Origin: Polynucleobacter sp. UB-Tiil-W10
GTDB lineage: Bacteria > Pseudomonadota > Gammaproteobacteria > Burkholderiales > Burkholderiaceae
DNA length: 64,000 nucleotides
NCBI RefSeq assembly: GCF_018881605.1
Contig: NZ_JACVPZ010000001.1
Location: 1,736,001 to 1,800,000 of the forward strand
Direction of reading: 5' to 3'
Both the position numbers and the translations under genes were made by a program. This document shows, one piece after another, positions 16,517-25,514 of this stretch; position 1 is the stretch's first letter; each line of letters starts with the position of its first letter. The notes beneath the pieces were generated by a model that did no database searches, had not been told where the DNA came from, and was given only the letters and a program-made list of their open reading frames with translations.

Positions 16517-18187
16517 ATGTCAAAACCCTGGTTAAAGCATTACCCTGAGGGGGTTCCTCACGAGTTAGGGCCTTTAAGCCATTCCTCCTTGAGTGAGTTT
16601 ATTGATGAATGTTTTGAACGATTTGGCAGTCGTCAGCTCATTGAATCGATGGGGACCTTTTTTTCTTATCGCGAAATTAATCGACTATCAACAGATTTCG
16701 CCTCTTACCTTCAGAGCCTGCAATTAGAGAAGGGTGCCCGTGTAGCGCTGATGTATCCCAATGTTGTCGAGTATGTCATTGCCATGATTGGGACTCTGCG
16801 CGCAGGTTGCGTGGTGGTAAATATCAACCCCTTATATACAGCCCGAGAGCTAGAGTCTCAATTGCTAGATAGTGGTGCTTCTGTTTTGGTCATGATGGAA
16901 AACTTTGCTTCCACTTATCAGCAGATTAAGACGCAAACATCCGTTAAGAGGGTGGTCGTCAGCAGCCCAGGAGAATTATTGGGTATCAAGGGACATGTCA
17001 TTAACTGGGTTGCACGTCACGTCAAAAAAATAATCCCGTATTGGAAATTTCCACACATCCAATTTAAAGAAGCTTTAAGTATTGGACGTGAGCATACTTT
17101 TGTACGCCCTCAGATTGGTTTAGACGACATTGCTTTTTTGCAATATACCGGTGGCACTACTGGGGTTTCAAAGGGTGCTGTATTGCTCCATCGAAATATT
17201 CTTTCTAATGTGATGCAAATAGAGTCTTGGCTCACCCCAGGATTAAAAAGTCGACCAGACCATCAATTGGTTTTTTTATGCGCCTTACCTTTAACGCATA
17301 TTTTTGCGCTAACTGCTTGTGCTTTATTGGGGCTTGCTAAGGGCGGCTTATTAGTGATGGTAGCCAATCCTCGTGACATCACAGGATTCATCAAAATGCT
17401 TAGTAAGCATCCCAATATTAATATTTTCCCAGGGGTAAATACTTTATTTCATGCTCTCATTCACCGACCAGAATTTAAAAAAGTGAAGTTACCAAACCTA
17501 TTGGTGACGATTGGTGGCGGAATGGCGGTTCACAAAAAGACTGCAGACCATTGGCAAGCATTAACTGGTGTACCAATCGCTCAGGGTTATGGTCTCTCAG
17601 AGACATCCCCTGTAGTCTGTGTCAATAGCCCGCTGGAGAAGCATTTCACTGGCCACATTGGCTCACCAATTCCAGGCACGGATGTAGTGATACTGGATGA
17701 CGATGGTGTTGTCCTGCCGCAGGGTACTGCTGGTGAGATTTGCATTCGAGGGCCACAAGTGATGGCGGGATATTGGAATAATCTCGAAGAAACTCGGCAT
17801 TGCATGACTGCTGATGGGTATTTTAAGTCTGGTGATATTGGACTTATCACTGCAGAAGGTTTCGTTCAGATTGTTGACCGCAAAAAAGACATGATTGTGG
17901 TTGCGGGCTTTAAAGTTTTTCCGAATGATGTTGAGGATGTTCTATCGCAGATGTCTGGCATCAAAGAATCCGCCGTGATTGGAGTACCTCATCGCAAACT
18001 GGGTGAGATTGTGAAGGCGTTTGTAGTGAGATCAAACCATCACATCACCGAAGCAGATGTCATGCAATATTCCAAAGACAATCTTCCTAGTTACAAGCGA
18101 CCCAGGAAGATAGTTTTCGTCAATGAGCTACCCAAATCGAATGTCGGCAAGATATTGCGTCGTGAACTACGACATCTTGAGCATTAG
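16517..18187 (+). CDS. fadD: Long-chain fatty-acid-CoA ligase
   Basis: 556 residues from ATG 16517 (MSKPWLKHYPEGVP), close to E. coli FadD at 561; an upstream in-frame extension overlaps the preceding gene and is rejected. ANL-family motifs: QYTGGTTGVSKGAVL, YGLSETSP, GYWNN, DGYFKSGDIG, DRKKDMIVVAGFKVFP and the C-terminal SNVGKILRR with the catalytic lysine. The opening PWLKHYPEGVP is typical of FadD. It activates long-chain fatty acids at the inner membrane for beta-oxidation or phospholipid use. It ends before the convergent dehydratase with a 23-base gap. Confidence 0.92.
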   Translation: MSKPWLKHYPEGVPHELGPLSHSSLSEFIDECFERFGSRQLIESMGTFFSYREINRLSTDFASYLQSLQLEKGARVALMYPNVVEYVIAMIGTLRAGCVVVNINPLYTARELESQLLDSGASVLVMMENFASTYQQIKTQTSVKRVVVSSPGELLGIKGHVINWVARHVKKIIPYWKFPHIQFKEALSIGREHTFVRPQIGLDDIAFLQYTGGTTGVSKGAVLLHRNILSNVMQIESWLTPGLKSRPDHQLVFLCALPLTHIFALTACALLGLAKGGLLVMVANPRDITGFIKMLSKHPNINIFPGVNTLFHALIHRPEFKKVKLPNLLVTIGGGMAVHKKTADHWQALTGVPIAQGYGLSETSPVVCVNSPLEKHFTGHIGSPIPGTDVVILDDDGVVLPQGTAGEICIRGPQVMAGYWNNLEETRHCMTADGYFKSGDIGLITAEGFVQIVDRKKDMIVVAGFKVFPNDVEDVLSQMSGIKESAVIGVPHRKLGEIVKAFVVRSNHHITEADVMQYSKDNLPSYKRPRKIVFVNELPKSNVGKILRRELRHLEH

Positions 18188-18210
18188 GACTATCTTGATT
18201 TTGCTTGCAG

Positions 18211-19950
18211 TTACTTGCGCGGCGTCTTACCAACCATCTTGACTGCCCTTAAGAAATCAAAGTCCACACCTTGATCTGCTTGAGTAACGGTATCCAAAAA
18301 AAGCTTTTTATAGCCGCGTTCAGCAGTGGGTGAAGTAATAGGATTGTCTTTCATACGCTGAGCCAGTTCTTCTTCGGAAATTAAGAGGCTAATTTCACGA
18401 TTCTTCACGCTTAAGCGAATGCGATCACCATTGCGCACTTGTGCCAAAGGACCACCAATGGCGGACTCCGGTGTGACGTGTAAGACTATCGTGCCAAAAG
18501 CGGTGCCGCTCATACGTCCATCAGAGATGCGGACGATATCTTTTACGCCAGCACGGGCTAATTTCATTGGAATCGGAATGTAACCAGCCTCAGGCATACC
18601 AGGAGCGCCTTTAGGCCCAATATTTTTGAGTACCAAAATATCATCAGCAGTGACATCGAGATCTGGGCTATCAATACGATTGGCCAAATCAGCCGCATCT
18701 TCAAAGACAACAGCGCGACCTTCATGCTCCATGAGTTTTTCATTGGCAGCAGATTGCTTGATGATGGCACCACCAGGGGCTAAATTGCCGTGCAAGACCG
18801 CAATACTGCCGCGTGGATAAATAGGCTGATTAAATGGGCGCACGACGTCTTGTTTAAAGCTCGGTGGGGCAGCATCAATTTCTTCGCCAAGGGTTCTGCC
18901 TGACACGGTCATTGTGTCTAACTTTAAAAGGGGCTTTAACTCACGCAACAGGGTAGTCATACCACCAGCATCATGGAAGTTCTCCATGTAGTGATCGCCA
19001 GATGGTTTCAAGTCCACCAGAACAGGAGTCTCATCACCCATCTTATCGAGTGCATCTAAATCAATCTCTAGACCCATGCGTCCAGCAATGGCGGCTAAGT
19101 GCACTATGCCATTGGTAGAGCCACCAATGGCTAGCAGAACACGCATTGCATTTTCAAAAGCGTCTGCAGTTAATACTTTATCGATGGTTAAACCTTCTTT
19201 AGCCATCTTTACAGCGCAGGTACCCGTTTCCTCAGCAATACGGATCCGATCCGCCGTGACTGCTGGAGGCGTTGCGCCACCAGGAACGGTCATGCCCAGC
19301 GCTTCAGAGATGCAGGCCATCGTGCTTGCTGTACCCATCACCGAACAAGTACCGACACTGGCTACCAACTGATCATTGACTTCATCTTTTTCGACTTCAT
19401 CGATTTCGCCAGCGCGGAACTTTCCCCAGTAACGACGGCAGTCAGTACAAGCGCCCACCCGTTCGCTACGATGTGAGCCCGTCAACATAGAGCCAGTAAT
19501 CAGTTGGATAGCTGGTAGACCAGCAGAAGCAGCACCCATCATTTGTGCGGGAACCGTTTTATCGCAGCCACCAATCATGACGACCGCATCCATCGGCTGC
19601 GCACGCAACATTTCTTCGGTGTCCATAGACATCAAATTGCGCAAGTACATACTAGTAGGCGCAGCAAAACTCTCATGGATTGATATCGTTGGAAATTCCA
19701 TAGGTAAGCCGCCAGCTAACATCACACCACGCTTTACTGCCTCAAGCAGTTGGGGCATATTTCCATGGCAGGGGTTGTAGGCGCTGCCGGTATTGATGAT
19801 GCCAATCACTGGGCGATCTAAGGCGCTATTGGTATATCCAGCACCCTTAATAAAGGCTTTGCGCAAAAACAAAGAGAAGCCTTTATCGCCATAACTGGTT
19901 AAGCCTTTGCGTAAACCGCTCTCTGCAGGATCTTTTGGCTTATTGCTCAT
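18211..19950 (-). CDS. IlvD/Edd-family dehydratase
   Basis: 579 residues from ATG 19950 (RBS-like GAGA upstream). The family cysteines lie in CHGNMPQ, IGGCDKTVP and GTCSVMGTASTM, expected to hold an iron-sulphur cluster, and SDGRMSGTAFG is present. The region SHRSERVGACTDCRRYWGK differs from classic IlvD and resembles the sugar-acid dehydratase branch (arabinonate/xylonate type), although annotation as dihydroxy-acid dehydratase is common. So it may either make 2-oxo acids for branched-chain amino acids or dehydrate aldonic acids. No ilv genes are adjacent, which mildly favours the second. Confidence 0.85.
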   Translation of the reverse strand: MSNKPKDPAESGLRKGLTSYGDKGFSLFLRKAFIKGAGYTNSALDRPVIGIINTGSAYNPCHGNMPQLLEAVKRGVMLAGGLPMEFPTISIHESFAAPTSMYLRNLMSMDTEEMLRAQPMDAVVMIGGCDKTVPAQMMGAASAGLPAIQLITGSMLTGSHRSERVGACTDCRRYWGKFRAGEIDEVEKDEVNDQLVASVGTCSVMGTASTMACISEALGMTVPGGATPPAVTADRIRIAEETGTCAVKMAKEGLTIDKVLTADAFENAMRVLLAIGGSTNGIVHLAAIAGRMGLEIDLDALDKMGDETPVLVDLKPSGDHYMENFHDAGGMTTLLRELKPLLKLDTMTVSGRTLGEEIDAAPPSFKQDVVRPFNQPIYPRGSIAVLHGNLAPGGAIIKQSAANEKLMEHEGRAVVFEDAADLANRIDSPDLDVTADDILVLKNIGPKGAPGMPEAGYIPIPMKLARAGVKDIVRISDGRMSGTAFGTIVLHVTPESAIGGPLAQVRNGDRIRLSVKNREISLLISEEELAQRMKDNPITSPTAERGYKKLFLDTVTQADQGVDFDFLRAVKMVGKTPRK

Positions 19951-20033
19951 CAATGTCTCAAATCTTTTTAAATGGTTTTATAGGGTGCTGCATAAACTTT
20001 GCTTCAATTGTAGCGATGGAATGGCTGATTTAC

Positions 20034-20915
20034 CTACAGACCGCCACCCCAGCGGTACTGCCAGGAGATGCCTAAGGCTTCGTAGTTCGTATTGGTATTG
20101 GAATAGACCCCCTTACTACCAGTTAGGCGTATTGAGTTCTGTTTATTAATAGGGTAGGACAGTGTGCTACCAAAGCGCCAATTTTCTTGTGAACCATTAA
20201 TTGCCGTGCCGTTGACATACTTCTGTCCGCCCATAAAGTAGGTGGCATCAGCTGATATGTAAGCCGTATTCGGAAAATAATAAATAACATGGCCTTCGGT
20301 TGAATAAATTGGGTTTTGCGAGAGAGTGTTGCCACCTAAAAAATTGGTGTTGCTGGTATAGATGGTTGCCATGCCAGCAAGCTCTAAGCGCCAAGGACCG
20401 ATGGCTTGTGATGCACCGAAAGCAGGTTGAAAAAGAGAGCGATTGGCGCCTACGTTGAGCATTTGTTCGCTGTTGTACTTGCCCCATGGGACGGATGCAG
20501 CAAGGCTAGCGCCGATGATCAAGTCTTGTTGGTAGTATTTAAATTCATCCAAAGAAAGTGCTGGTGCGCCGTAAAGATTTGCGGAGATCTTTACAACGGG
20601 ATCCGATAAGCCTTCTGCGGAGGCATTCATATTCGAGCTTCCTGTACTACCCGTTCCTGAAAGTTGGGCATACGGCAATAAGAGACTGATCCTACCGGAT
20701 TGCCCAAAGACATCAATGATGCGGGTCATATTTACTGCTTCTGTTACGAGGGTATAAGACCCACTTTTGGCCTGAGCTATACCACCAGAAACAAAGTTAA
20801 TTCCGATGGGTGCATTGGAATAAGCGCGCGCCTCGATTTCTTGAGCAGAAGCTTGTTGGTAAAAAAATCCCAACAGGCAAAGCCAAAAAATTCTCACGTA
20901 ATACAAGTAAGGCAA
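20034..20915 (-). CDS. Outer-membrane protein, phenol MetA-pathway family
   Basis: 293 residues with a signal peptide (MPYLYYVRIFWLCLLGFF, cleavage after ASA near 24). EARAYSNAPIGINFVSGG opens the mature protein, which then alternates short beta-strand segments and turns and ends in an aromatic strand (GISWQYRWGGGL), as in outer-membrane barrels. The opening motif is typical of the putative MetA-pathway of phenol degradation family, a name that does not prove a role in phenol use. The stop of the preceding membrane-protein gene directly touches its start. Substrate unknown. Confidence 0.75.
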   Translation of the reverse strand: MPYLYYVRIFWLCLLGFFYQQASAQEIEARAYSNAPIGINFVSGGIAQAKSGSYTLVTEAVNMTRIIDVFGQSGRISLLLPYAQLSGTGSTGSSNMNASAEGLSDPVVKISANLYGAPALSLDEFKYYQQDLIIGASLAASVPWGKYNSEQMLNVGANRSLFQPAFGASQAIGPWRLELAGMATIYTSNTNFLGGNTLSQNPIYSTEGHVIYYFPNTAYISADATYFMGGQKYVNGTAINGSQENWRFGSTLSYPINKQNSIRLTGSKGVYSNTNTNYEALGISWQYRWGGGL

Positions 20916-21449
20916 TTATTTTTTAGAGCCAAAAAGGATGTTTAGCGTGGCCGTATTACCTAATGCAAGATTGACGCCCATAAAAATCAAGTAAGGCCAA
21001 ACAATTAGCCAATACACAATCGACATTGCAAAGACTCGCAATGGATCAGAATTTCCAAAGGCTGTCATAGAGGGAATAAATTCTTTGCCATTAATTAAAC
21101 CGTGAATGCCTGCCTCAAGGTAATTTAATCCCAGAACAACCATTAAATAGACTAATGATTCAAGCAAAAGAGATTTAACAATCCCATGTTGTTTATCAAT
21201 TTTAATTGGATATGCAGCCTGGGCAATCAACATAAATTTTGCTGATAAAGCCGCCTTAATGAGTGCAAAACCAAAGATGGTTAGCGGAATAGGGCGCTCT
21301 TCAAGAGCAGTTGCAGCCATAAAGGCAATCGCGCAGAACCAAGTGCCGAAGTAAAGCGTTAAAGCAAACGCTTTTTTCATCTCCTCCTCGAGCTTTGTTT
21401 TTAAGCTAGGTTTATTGGGCTGAATATTAGGGCTGTGGTTATTGGGCAT
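20916..21449 (-). CDS. Four-helix inner-membrane protein of unknown function
   Basis: 177 residues with four predicted membrane helices (about 27-47, 54-80, 92-112 and 141-166) and a charged N-terminus (PSLKTKLEEEMKKA). It is placed between the U32-protein gene and the MetA-type outer-membrane gene on the same strand; its stop directly precedes the start of the latter, so these two are probably co-translated. I do not recognise the family. Confidence 0.65.
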   Translation of the reverse strand: MPNNHSPNIQPNKPSLKTKLEEEMKKAFALTLYFGTWFCAIAFMAATALEERPIPLTIFGFALIKAALSAKFMLIAQAAYPIKIDKQHGIVKSLLLESLVYLMVVLGLNYLEAGIHGLINGKEFIPSMTAFGNSDPLRVFAMSIVYWLIVWPYLIFMGVNLALGNTATLNILFGSKK

Positions 21450-21478
21450 AAAAATCTTCGATCAGAGAAATTGGTGAG

Positions 21479-22786
21479 CTACTCACCGCAGGTAGAGCAG
21501 GACCCTGCTGTTTCCACTGGAGCGGGCTCTTGGGTGTAGCGTGCAATAAAGGCGTGCTTACTAGACATCGGTATTTTGAGCCAGACAAAGTGACCTGAGC
21601 CTGGAGCGACATCAATCGAGTCACCATGCATATTCCACATTTCAGATAAGGTGATGTCGGTATTTCCATTGGGCTCGATGATTTCTATTTTGTCGCCGAC
21701 AGAAAAACGATTCTTAACGTCTACCTTAACGCGGCCTGTTGCTTCATCAATTTCGAGTGTTTCTCCAACATATAAGCTGCGTCCTGATAAAGAATGACCA
21801 CGCATATAGAGTTGATACTCCTTATCGTGATGACGCTCATAGAAACCATCTGTATAGCCGCGGTTTGCCAAACCTTCTAATTGACCTAATAAGGCAGTGT
21901 TAAAAGGTTTTCCTTGAACAGCATCATTAATCGCTGCTCTGTAGGATTGAACAGTGCGTGAAACGTAATAAGGTGATTTGGTGCGGCCCTCAATCTTAAA
22001 GGAGTCAACACCCATCTTTGTCAGGCGTTCGATATGTTCAACCGCGCGTAGATCTTTAGAGTTCATGATGTAGGTGCCATGTTCGTCTTCTTCCATCGGC
22101 ATCAAATCGTCGGGACGGCGGGCTTCTTGCAGAAGTACAACATCTCCGCTGGTGTTTTGTTGGCCAGGTTTGACTTTGTAATCCCAGCGACAGGCGTTAG
22201 TGCAGGCGCCTTGATTCGAATCTCGGTGGGACATATAACCTGATAGCAAGCAGCGACCAGAATAGGCAATACATAAGGCGCCGTGCACAAATACTTCGAG
22301 TTCCATTTCTGGACAGTCTTGACGTACCTCTTCGATTTCATCAAAGGAGAGTTCGCGAGAGAGGATTACACGACTGATACCAACGGAACGCCAAAATTTT
22401 GCTGAAGCACCATTCACAGTGTTCGCTTGGACAGATAAATGGATTGGCATATCGGGCCATGCTTCACGCGCCATCATGATCAGACCAGGATCGGACATGA
22501 TTAAAGCATCAGGCTTTAATGCAACCACTGGATCCATATCTTTAATGTAAGTGCGTGTTTTACCGCCATGAGGGAGTAAGTTAGAAACTAAATAAAATTT
22601 CTTACCCATTTCATGGGCGGTATCAATACCTTCCTTGAGAACTTCAATCTTGCCAAAGTCGTTATTGCGAACTCGTAGGGAATAACGAGGTTGCCCTGCG
22701 TAAATGGCATCTGCGCCAAAATCAAAGGCAGTACGCAGCATGGAGAGGCTGCCGGCTGGAGCGAGAAGTTCAGGAATCTTAGTCAT
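21479..22786 (-). CDS. trhP: Peptidase U32 family protein, YegQ/TrhP type
   Basis: 435 residues, matching the shorter YegQ/TrhP branch (about 450) rather than RlhA. The U32 signature is EVFVHGALCIAYSGRC with surrounding LLSGYMSHRDSNQGACTNAC, giving a cluster of conserved cysteines that likely binds a metal or iron-sulphur centre. An opening LLAPAGSLSMLRTAFDFGAD and SKDLRAVEHIERL also fit. In E. coli TrhP takes part in 5-hydroxyuridine formation at tRNA position 34. The C-terminus ends in GSCSTCGE. The old peptidase name is misleading for this branch. Confidence 0.85.
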   Translation of the reverse strand: MTKIPELLAPAGSLSMLRTAFDFGADAIYAGQPRYSLRVRNNDFGKIEVLKEGIDTAHEMGKKFYLVSNLLPHGGKTRTYIKDMDPVVALKPDALIMSDPGLIMMAREAWPDMPIHLSVQANTVNGASAKFWRSVGISRVILSRELSFDEIEEVRQDCPEMELEVFVHGALCIAYSGRCLLSGYMSHRDSNQGACTNACRWDYKVKPGQQNTSGDVVLLQEARRPDDLMPMEEDEHGTYIMNSKDLRAVEHIERLTKMGVDSFKIEGRTKSPYYVSRTVQSYRAAINDAVQGKPFNTALLGQLEGLANRGYTDGFYERHHDKEYQLYMRGHSLSGRSLYVGETLEIDEATGRVKVDVKNRFSVGDKIEIIEPNGNTDITLSEMWNMHGDSIDVAPGSGHFVWLKIPMSSKHAFIARYTQEPAPVETAGSCSTCGE

Positions 22787-22990
22787 TGGGCTATTTTAGT
22801 GAATACGGCCAATCTTGTTTGATTTGCGGTATTACCAAGCCCTAGAGCCTGCTAAAGCTGGATTTATGCGTGCCTGACTAACAAACCCTTACCCAATGAA
22901 GAGTATCCTAGTTGGTCTGTGGAGAGCATTGTCAAAATGAACGGGGAGCCTTCCCTTAGACTCTTCACCCGAAATTGAAGGCACTTATCA

Positions 22991-23021
22991 AAGAATGCAC
23001 GAAGAATGCAGAAAGAATGCA
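22991..23021 (+). repeat. Triple AAGAATGCA direct repeat
   Basis: AAGAATGCA occurs at 22991-22999, 23002-23010 and 23013-23021, a period of exactly 11 bases, ending right at the ATG of the next gene (23022). It contains no clear Shine-Dalgarno sequence. Each copy carries an ATG, and in-frame upstream starts are possible. It could be a simple replication-slippage repeat or a regulatory array. Confidence 0.7.
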
Positions 23022-23606
23022 ATGACAAAACTAACGTCTAAACCCATCCTAAAAAAGGCGAGCGGTATTTTGGCTCAAGAGTATTCAATACCCAAGGATA
23101 TTGCTTGGGCATGGGTTACTTTATTGTTCTCGCAAGAAGAGCAGAAGCGCGATAGCGAAGAAATACGTTATAGTCGCATCGCAGAATTTGAAGCCTGGAT
23201 TTTGGGCTTGGGACTACCGACAGACCCTAAAAATCCACAGAGCATTGCAGTAAGTCCAGCTGCGGTAAAAAATTCCGCTAGAAATGTCTTTGAGTGGCCC
23301 CATGAGTACATCTTTGAAGAGCCGGCAGCGCCAAAGCATCCAGATACTAAGGCGACTTATGCCGATACGATCACTAAGCCAATTTTGGATGCCGTCAAAG
23401 ACGCTGGCGGATCCGATGATCGAGCTGCATTAATCGCCATCTTGGAGGGTTATGTAAAAGAGGGTAAAGAGCCGTTCGCCAATGTCACACCAGAAGGCAT
23501 TGAGTGGAAGGGCAGTGCTTGGACGCAGGGTGATAAATACAATCTTCTGACTATTAAGACGCTAAATAACCGCCTAGCCAATCTCCGCAAGAAGGGGTTG
23601 ATCTAA
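23022..23606 (+). CDS. Hypothetical protein after the AAGAATGCA repeat
   Basis: 194 residues from ATG 23022 (MTKLTSKPILKKASG); the 11-base triple repeat precedes it and a longer frame starts in that repeat at 22995. The protein is soluble, helical and mixed in charge: an N-terminal region with SIPKDIAWAWVTLLFSQEEQKRD, a central proline-rich linker (FEEPAAPKHPDT), and a C-terminal segment (TIKTLNNRLANLRKKGLI) that looks like a helical DNA- or protein-binding end. No family recognised. The strong terminator at 23634-23661 ends its transcript. Confidence 0.6.
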   Translation: MTKLTSKPILKKASGILAQEYSIPKDIAWAWVTLLFSQEEQKRDSEEIRYSRIAEFEAWILGLGLPTDPKNPQSIAVSPAAVKNSARNVFEWPHEYIFEEPAAPKHPDTKATYADTITKPILDAVKDAGGSDDRAALIAILEGYVKEGKEPFANVTPEGIEWKGSAWTQGDKYNLLTIKTLNNRLANLRKKGLI

Positions 23607-23633
23607 AAATCGCCTCTCCCTACAACAAAAGAA

Positions 23634-23661
23634 AAAGCCCCTAGATTCCTCTAGGGGCTTT
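23634..23661. terminator. Rho-independent terminator
   Basis: AAAGCCCCTAGA-TTCC-TCTAGGGGCTTT forms a 12-bp perfect stem with a four-base loop after the hypothetical gene, flanked by A-rich and T-rich tracts, so it may work both ways. Confidence 0.9.
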
Positions 23662-23782
23662 ACTTATTTGGCTCGCCTGTTCTGACAAATCTGGGCACTG
23701 GGTTTTGGTTATTCCATTGGATTAAACCTCTCCTAGCTGCCATTTTCAGACAAAAGCTAAATTTTCTCAATTTCCGCTTTTC

Positions 23783-23870
23783 GGCCAAAGCGGTCTTTCG
23801 GATTAAGTCTTTGATAGGCCGAAATCGGCCATTAGGAGACGTTTGTTAACAAGTGCGAATGATTCTCAGC
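23783..23870. promoter_or_regulatory. Intergenic repeat core and Fur-like box upstream of the efflux operon
   Basis: The gap 23662-23933 has no gene. GGCCAAAGCGGTC (23783-23795) is a core shared with two other gaps in the window. GCGAATGATTCTCAGC at 23855-23870 contains AATGATTCTCA, close to one arm of a Fur/Zur-type box, and lies about 70 bases before the first gene of the operon. Metal-responsive control of a metal-efflux operon is plausible, but this single imperfect site is weak evidence. Confidence 0.35.
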
Positions 23871-23933
23871 AGGGCTTATGGTTGGTTAATTGCACGTCAA
23901 TTAGTTGAAATATTGCGGGTGTAGAATAAGAAC

Positions 23934-24344
23934 ATGCATGTATTGAGATCAAAACCTCTACTTGTTGCTGCATTGTTCCTGGCTATTATTTTGCAGGTAT
24001 TGACCCCATTTCTGCATGCGCATACTGGAGCCTCAAGTCAGTATGGCCTCCATCTTCACGTTGCTAGCATGGGATTTGAGTCCGCTAATGCATCTAAAAC
24101 TGGAAAGGCATTTATAACTACCTCTACCGAAGAGTCAGCAGAGGTCGGGATGCCTGCTTCACGTCAAAGTGATCAATTTGATCTTGTTATCTTAAATTTC
24201 TATGTTTTAGTCTTGGTTGCTTTAGTGTATGCAACCTATGCTGCTAGACCAATTTCCCATTTTTATAGCATAGACAGATTTGCCTATCAAAGGTACGCCC
24301 AAAGTTCACCACCCCTTTCTTTGGCTCCACCTCTAGACCTCTAA
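23934..24344 (+). CDS. Small histidine-containing membrane protein before the efflux genes
   Basis: 136 residues: a signal/membrane helix (LLVAALFLAIILQVLTPF), a periplasmic segment with HAHTG and HLHV histidine pairs, a second helix (NFYVLVLVALVYATYAARP), and a proline-rich tail SSPPLSLAPPLDL. Histidine clusters and location directly ahead of an HME-RND operon suggest metal sensing or binding, but the family is not known to me beyond a resemblance to DUF2946-like proteins. The adaptor gene follows after 63 bases. Confidence 0.6.
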   Translation: MHVLRSKPLLVAALFLAIILQVLTPFLHAHTGASSQYGLHLHVASMGFESANASKTGKAFITTSTEESAEVGMPASRQSDQFDLVILNFYVLVLVALVYATYAARPISHFYSIDRFAYQRYAQSSPPLSLAPPLDL

Positions 24345-24407
24345 ATTTCTCTGGCGTGACTTGCTCACGTTTCTTGGATTTAGTTAGCAGTGTTTCTAGA
24401 GGTTTTT

Positions 24408-25514
24408 ATGTTTCGTTTCCATATAGTTGGACTTTCCCTTTTCTCGCTGATTTTGAGCGGGAGCCTACAAGCACAAGAATTTGCGCCTAAGTCATTAAAA
24501 CTGACTGCAAATCAACAGGCGGCTATGGGTGTGAATTTTGCCCAAGCAATTTCCGTTGATTCGGGCTCTGTATTAATTAGTGCTTCAGTCACAGTCCCAC
24601 CAGAAAAGCAGGCGATTTTATCGGCACCTTATCCTGGGCAGCTCAGTCAAATGGTTGTGGGGGTTGGTGATCCAGTAAAAGTAGGGTCACCATTGGCTTA
24701 TTTCACCAGCCCCCAGATGGGTGACTCTAGGCAGAAATTGCTGGAAGCCACGTCTGATGCTCGTTTAGCTAAAGAGGCCTTGGTTCGTGATAACGAATTA
24801 TTTAAAGAAGGAATTATTCCTCAGTCTCGCCTCAACATCACCAAAGCAAAATCTGAAAATGCCAATGCCATATTAATGGCAAGACAGTCGGAGCTAAAGG
24901 CCGCGGGGATTAACTTTGATGATCCTAAAAATAAAGATGCGTTTAACTCTTATGCCACAGGCGCATTGAAGTCGCCAATCCAGGGAACGGTAGTTGAGGC
25001 TCATAACCTGATCGGTCAGCGCGTTGATACTGGAACCTTGCTTTTTAGAATTGCTGACATCTCCACATTGAATCTCGAAATCAATACATCTGGATTTAAA
25101 GCCCTTGGTATTCAGCCTGGAGATGAGATTGTGATTGCCTCCCGTAACGCGAAAGCCAAAGTAACCGGAGTATCCCAGGCAGTTAGCGCCTCACAGTCAG
25201 CAAGAATAAGAGCTGTTGTTGAGGAACGCGGCGCTCTGCAGATGGGCGAAGTAGTTACTGCAACTATTCAGGCAAAGCTGAAACCAAATGTTCAGGATAA
25301 AGCCTTATGGCAGATTCCCTCAAGGGCGCTGACGAACTGGAAAGGGCAAAGCGCGATATTCATTCTTTCAGGCGCTGGTGTAGTGCTTCAGCCAGTATCG
25401 GTCATCTCAAGCGATGATGATTTAGCTTCAATTCAAGCACCACTATCTAGTGGTACTCGAGTCGCAGTAACTGGCATTGCCTCTCTGAAAGCGCTTGCGC
25501 AGAAGGGCGAGTAA
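24408..25514 (+). CDS. RND efflux periplasmic adaptor, CzcB/CusB type
   Basis: 368 residues from ATG 24408, preceded by AGAGG at 24397-24402; a GTG six codons earlier lacks a site. Signal peptide (cleavage after LQA near 23), then an HlyD-type lipoyl segment (VPPEKQAILSAPYPGQLSQM, GVGDPVKVGSPLA), a coiled-coil hairpin (about 100-160) and the returning half (GALKSPIQGTVVEAHNLIGQ), then a beta-barrel domain. It links the inner-membrane pump to the outer-membrane channel. The stop overlaps the pump gene start by one base (TAATG). Methionine/histidine metal sites are not obvious. Confidence 0.88.
   Translation: MFRFHIVGLSLFSLILSGSLQAQEFAPKSLKLTANQQAAMGVNFAQAISVDSGSVLISASVTVPPEKQAILSAPYPGQLSQMVVGVGDPVKVGSPLAYFTSPQMGDSRQKLLEATSDARLAKEALVRDNELFKEGIIPQSRLNITKAKSENANAILMARQSELKAAGINFDDPKNKDAFNSYATGALKSPIQGTVVEAHNLIGQRVDTGTLLFRIADISTLNLEINTSGFKALGIQPGDEIVIASRNAKAKVTGVSQAVSASQSARIRAVVEERGALQMGEVVTATIQAKLKPNVQDKALWQIPSRALTNWKGQSAIFILSGAGVVLQPVSVISSDDDLASIQAPLSSGTRVAVTGIASLKALAQKGE

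Noticed and set aside
22920..22970. Short leader peptide before the repeat gene
   Set aside because: A 14-codon frame exists at about 22898 but has no clear RBS or attenuator.
23855..23870. Definite Fur box
   Set aside because: Only one arm matches well; kept as a weak regulatory note.
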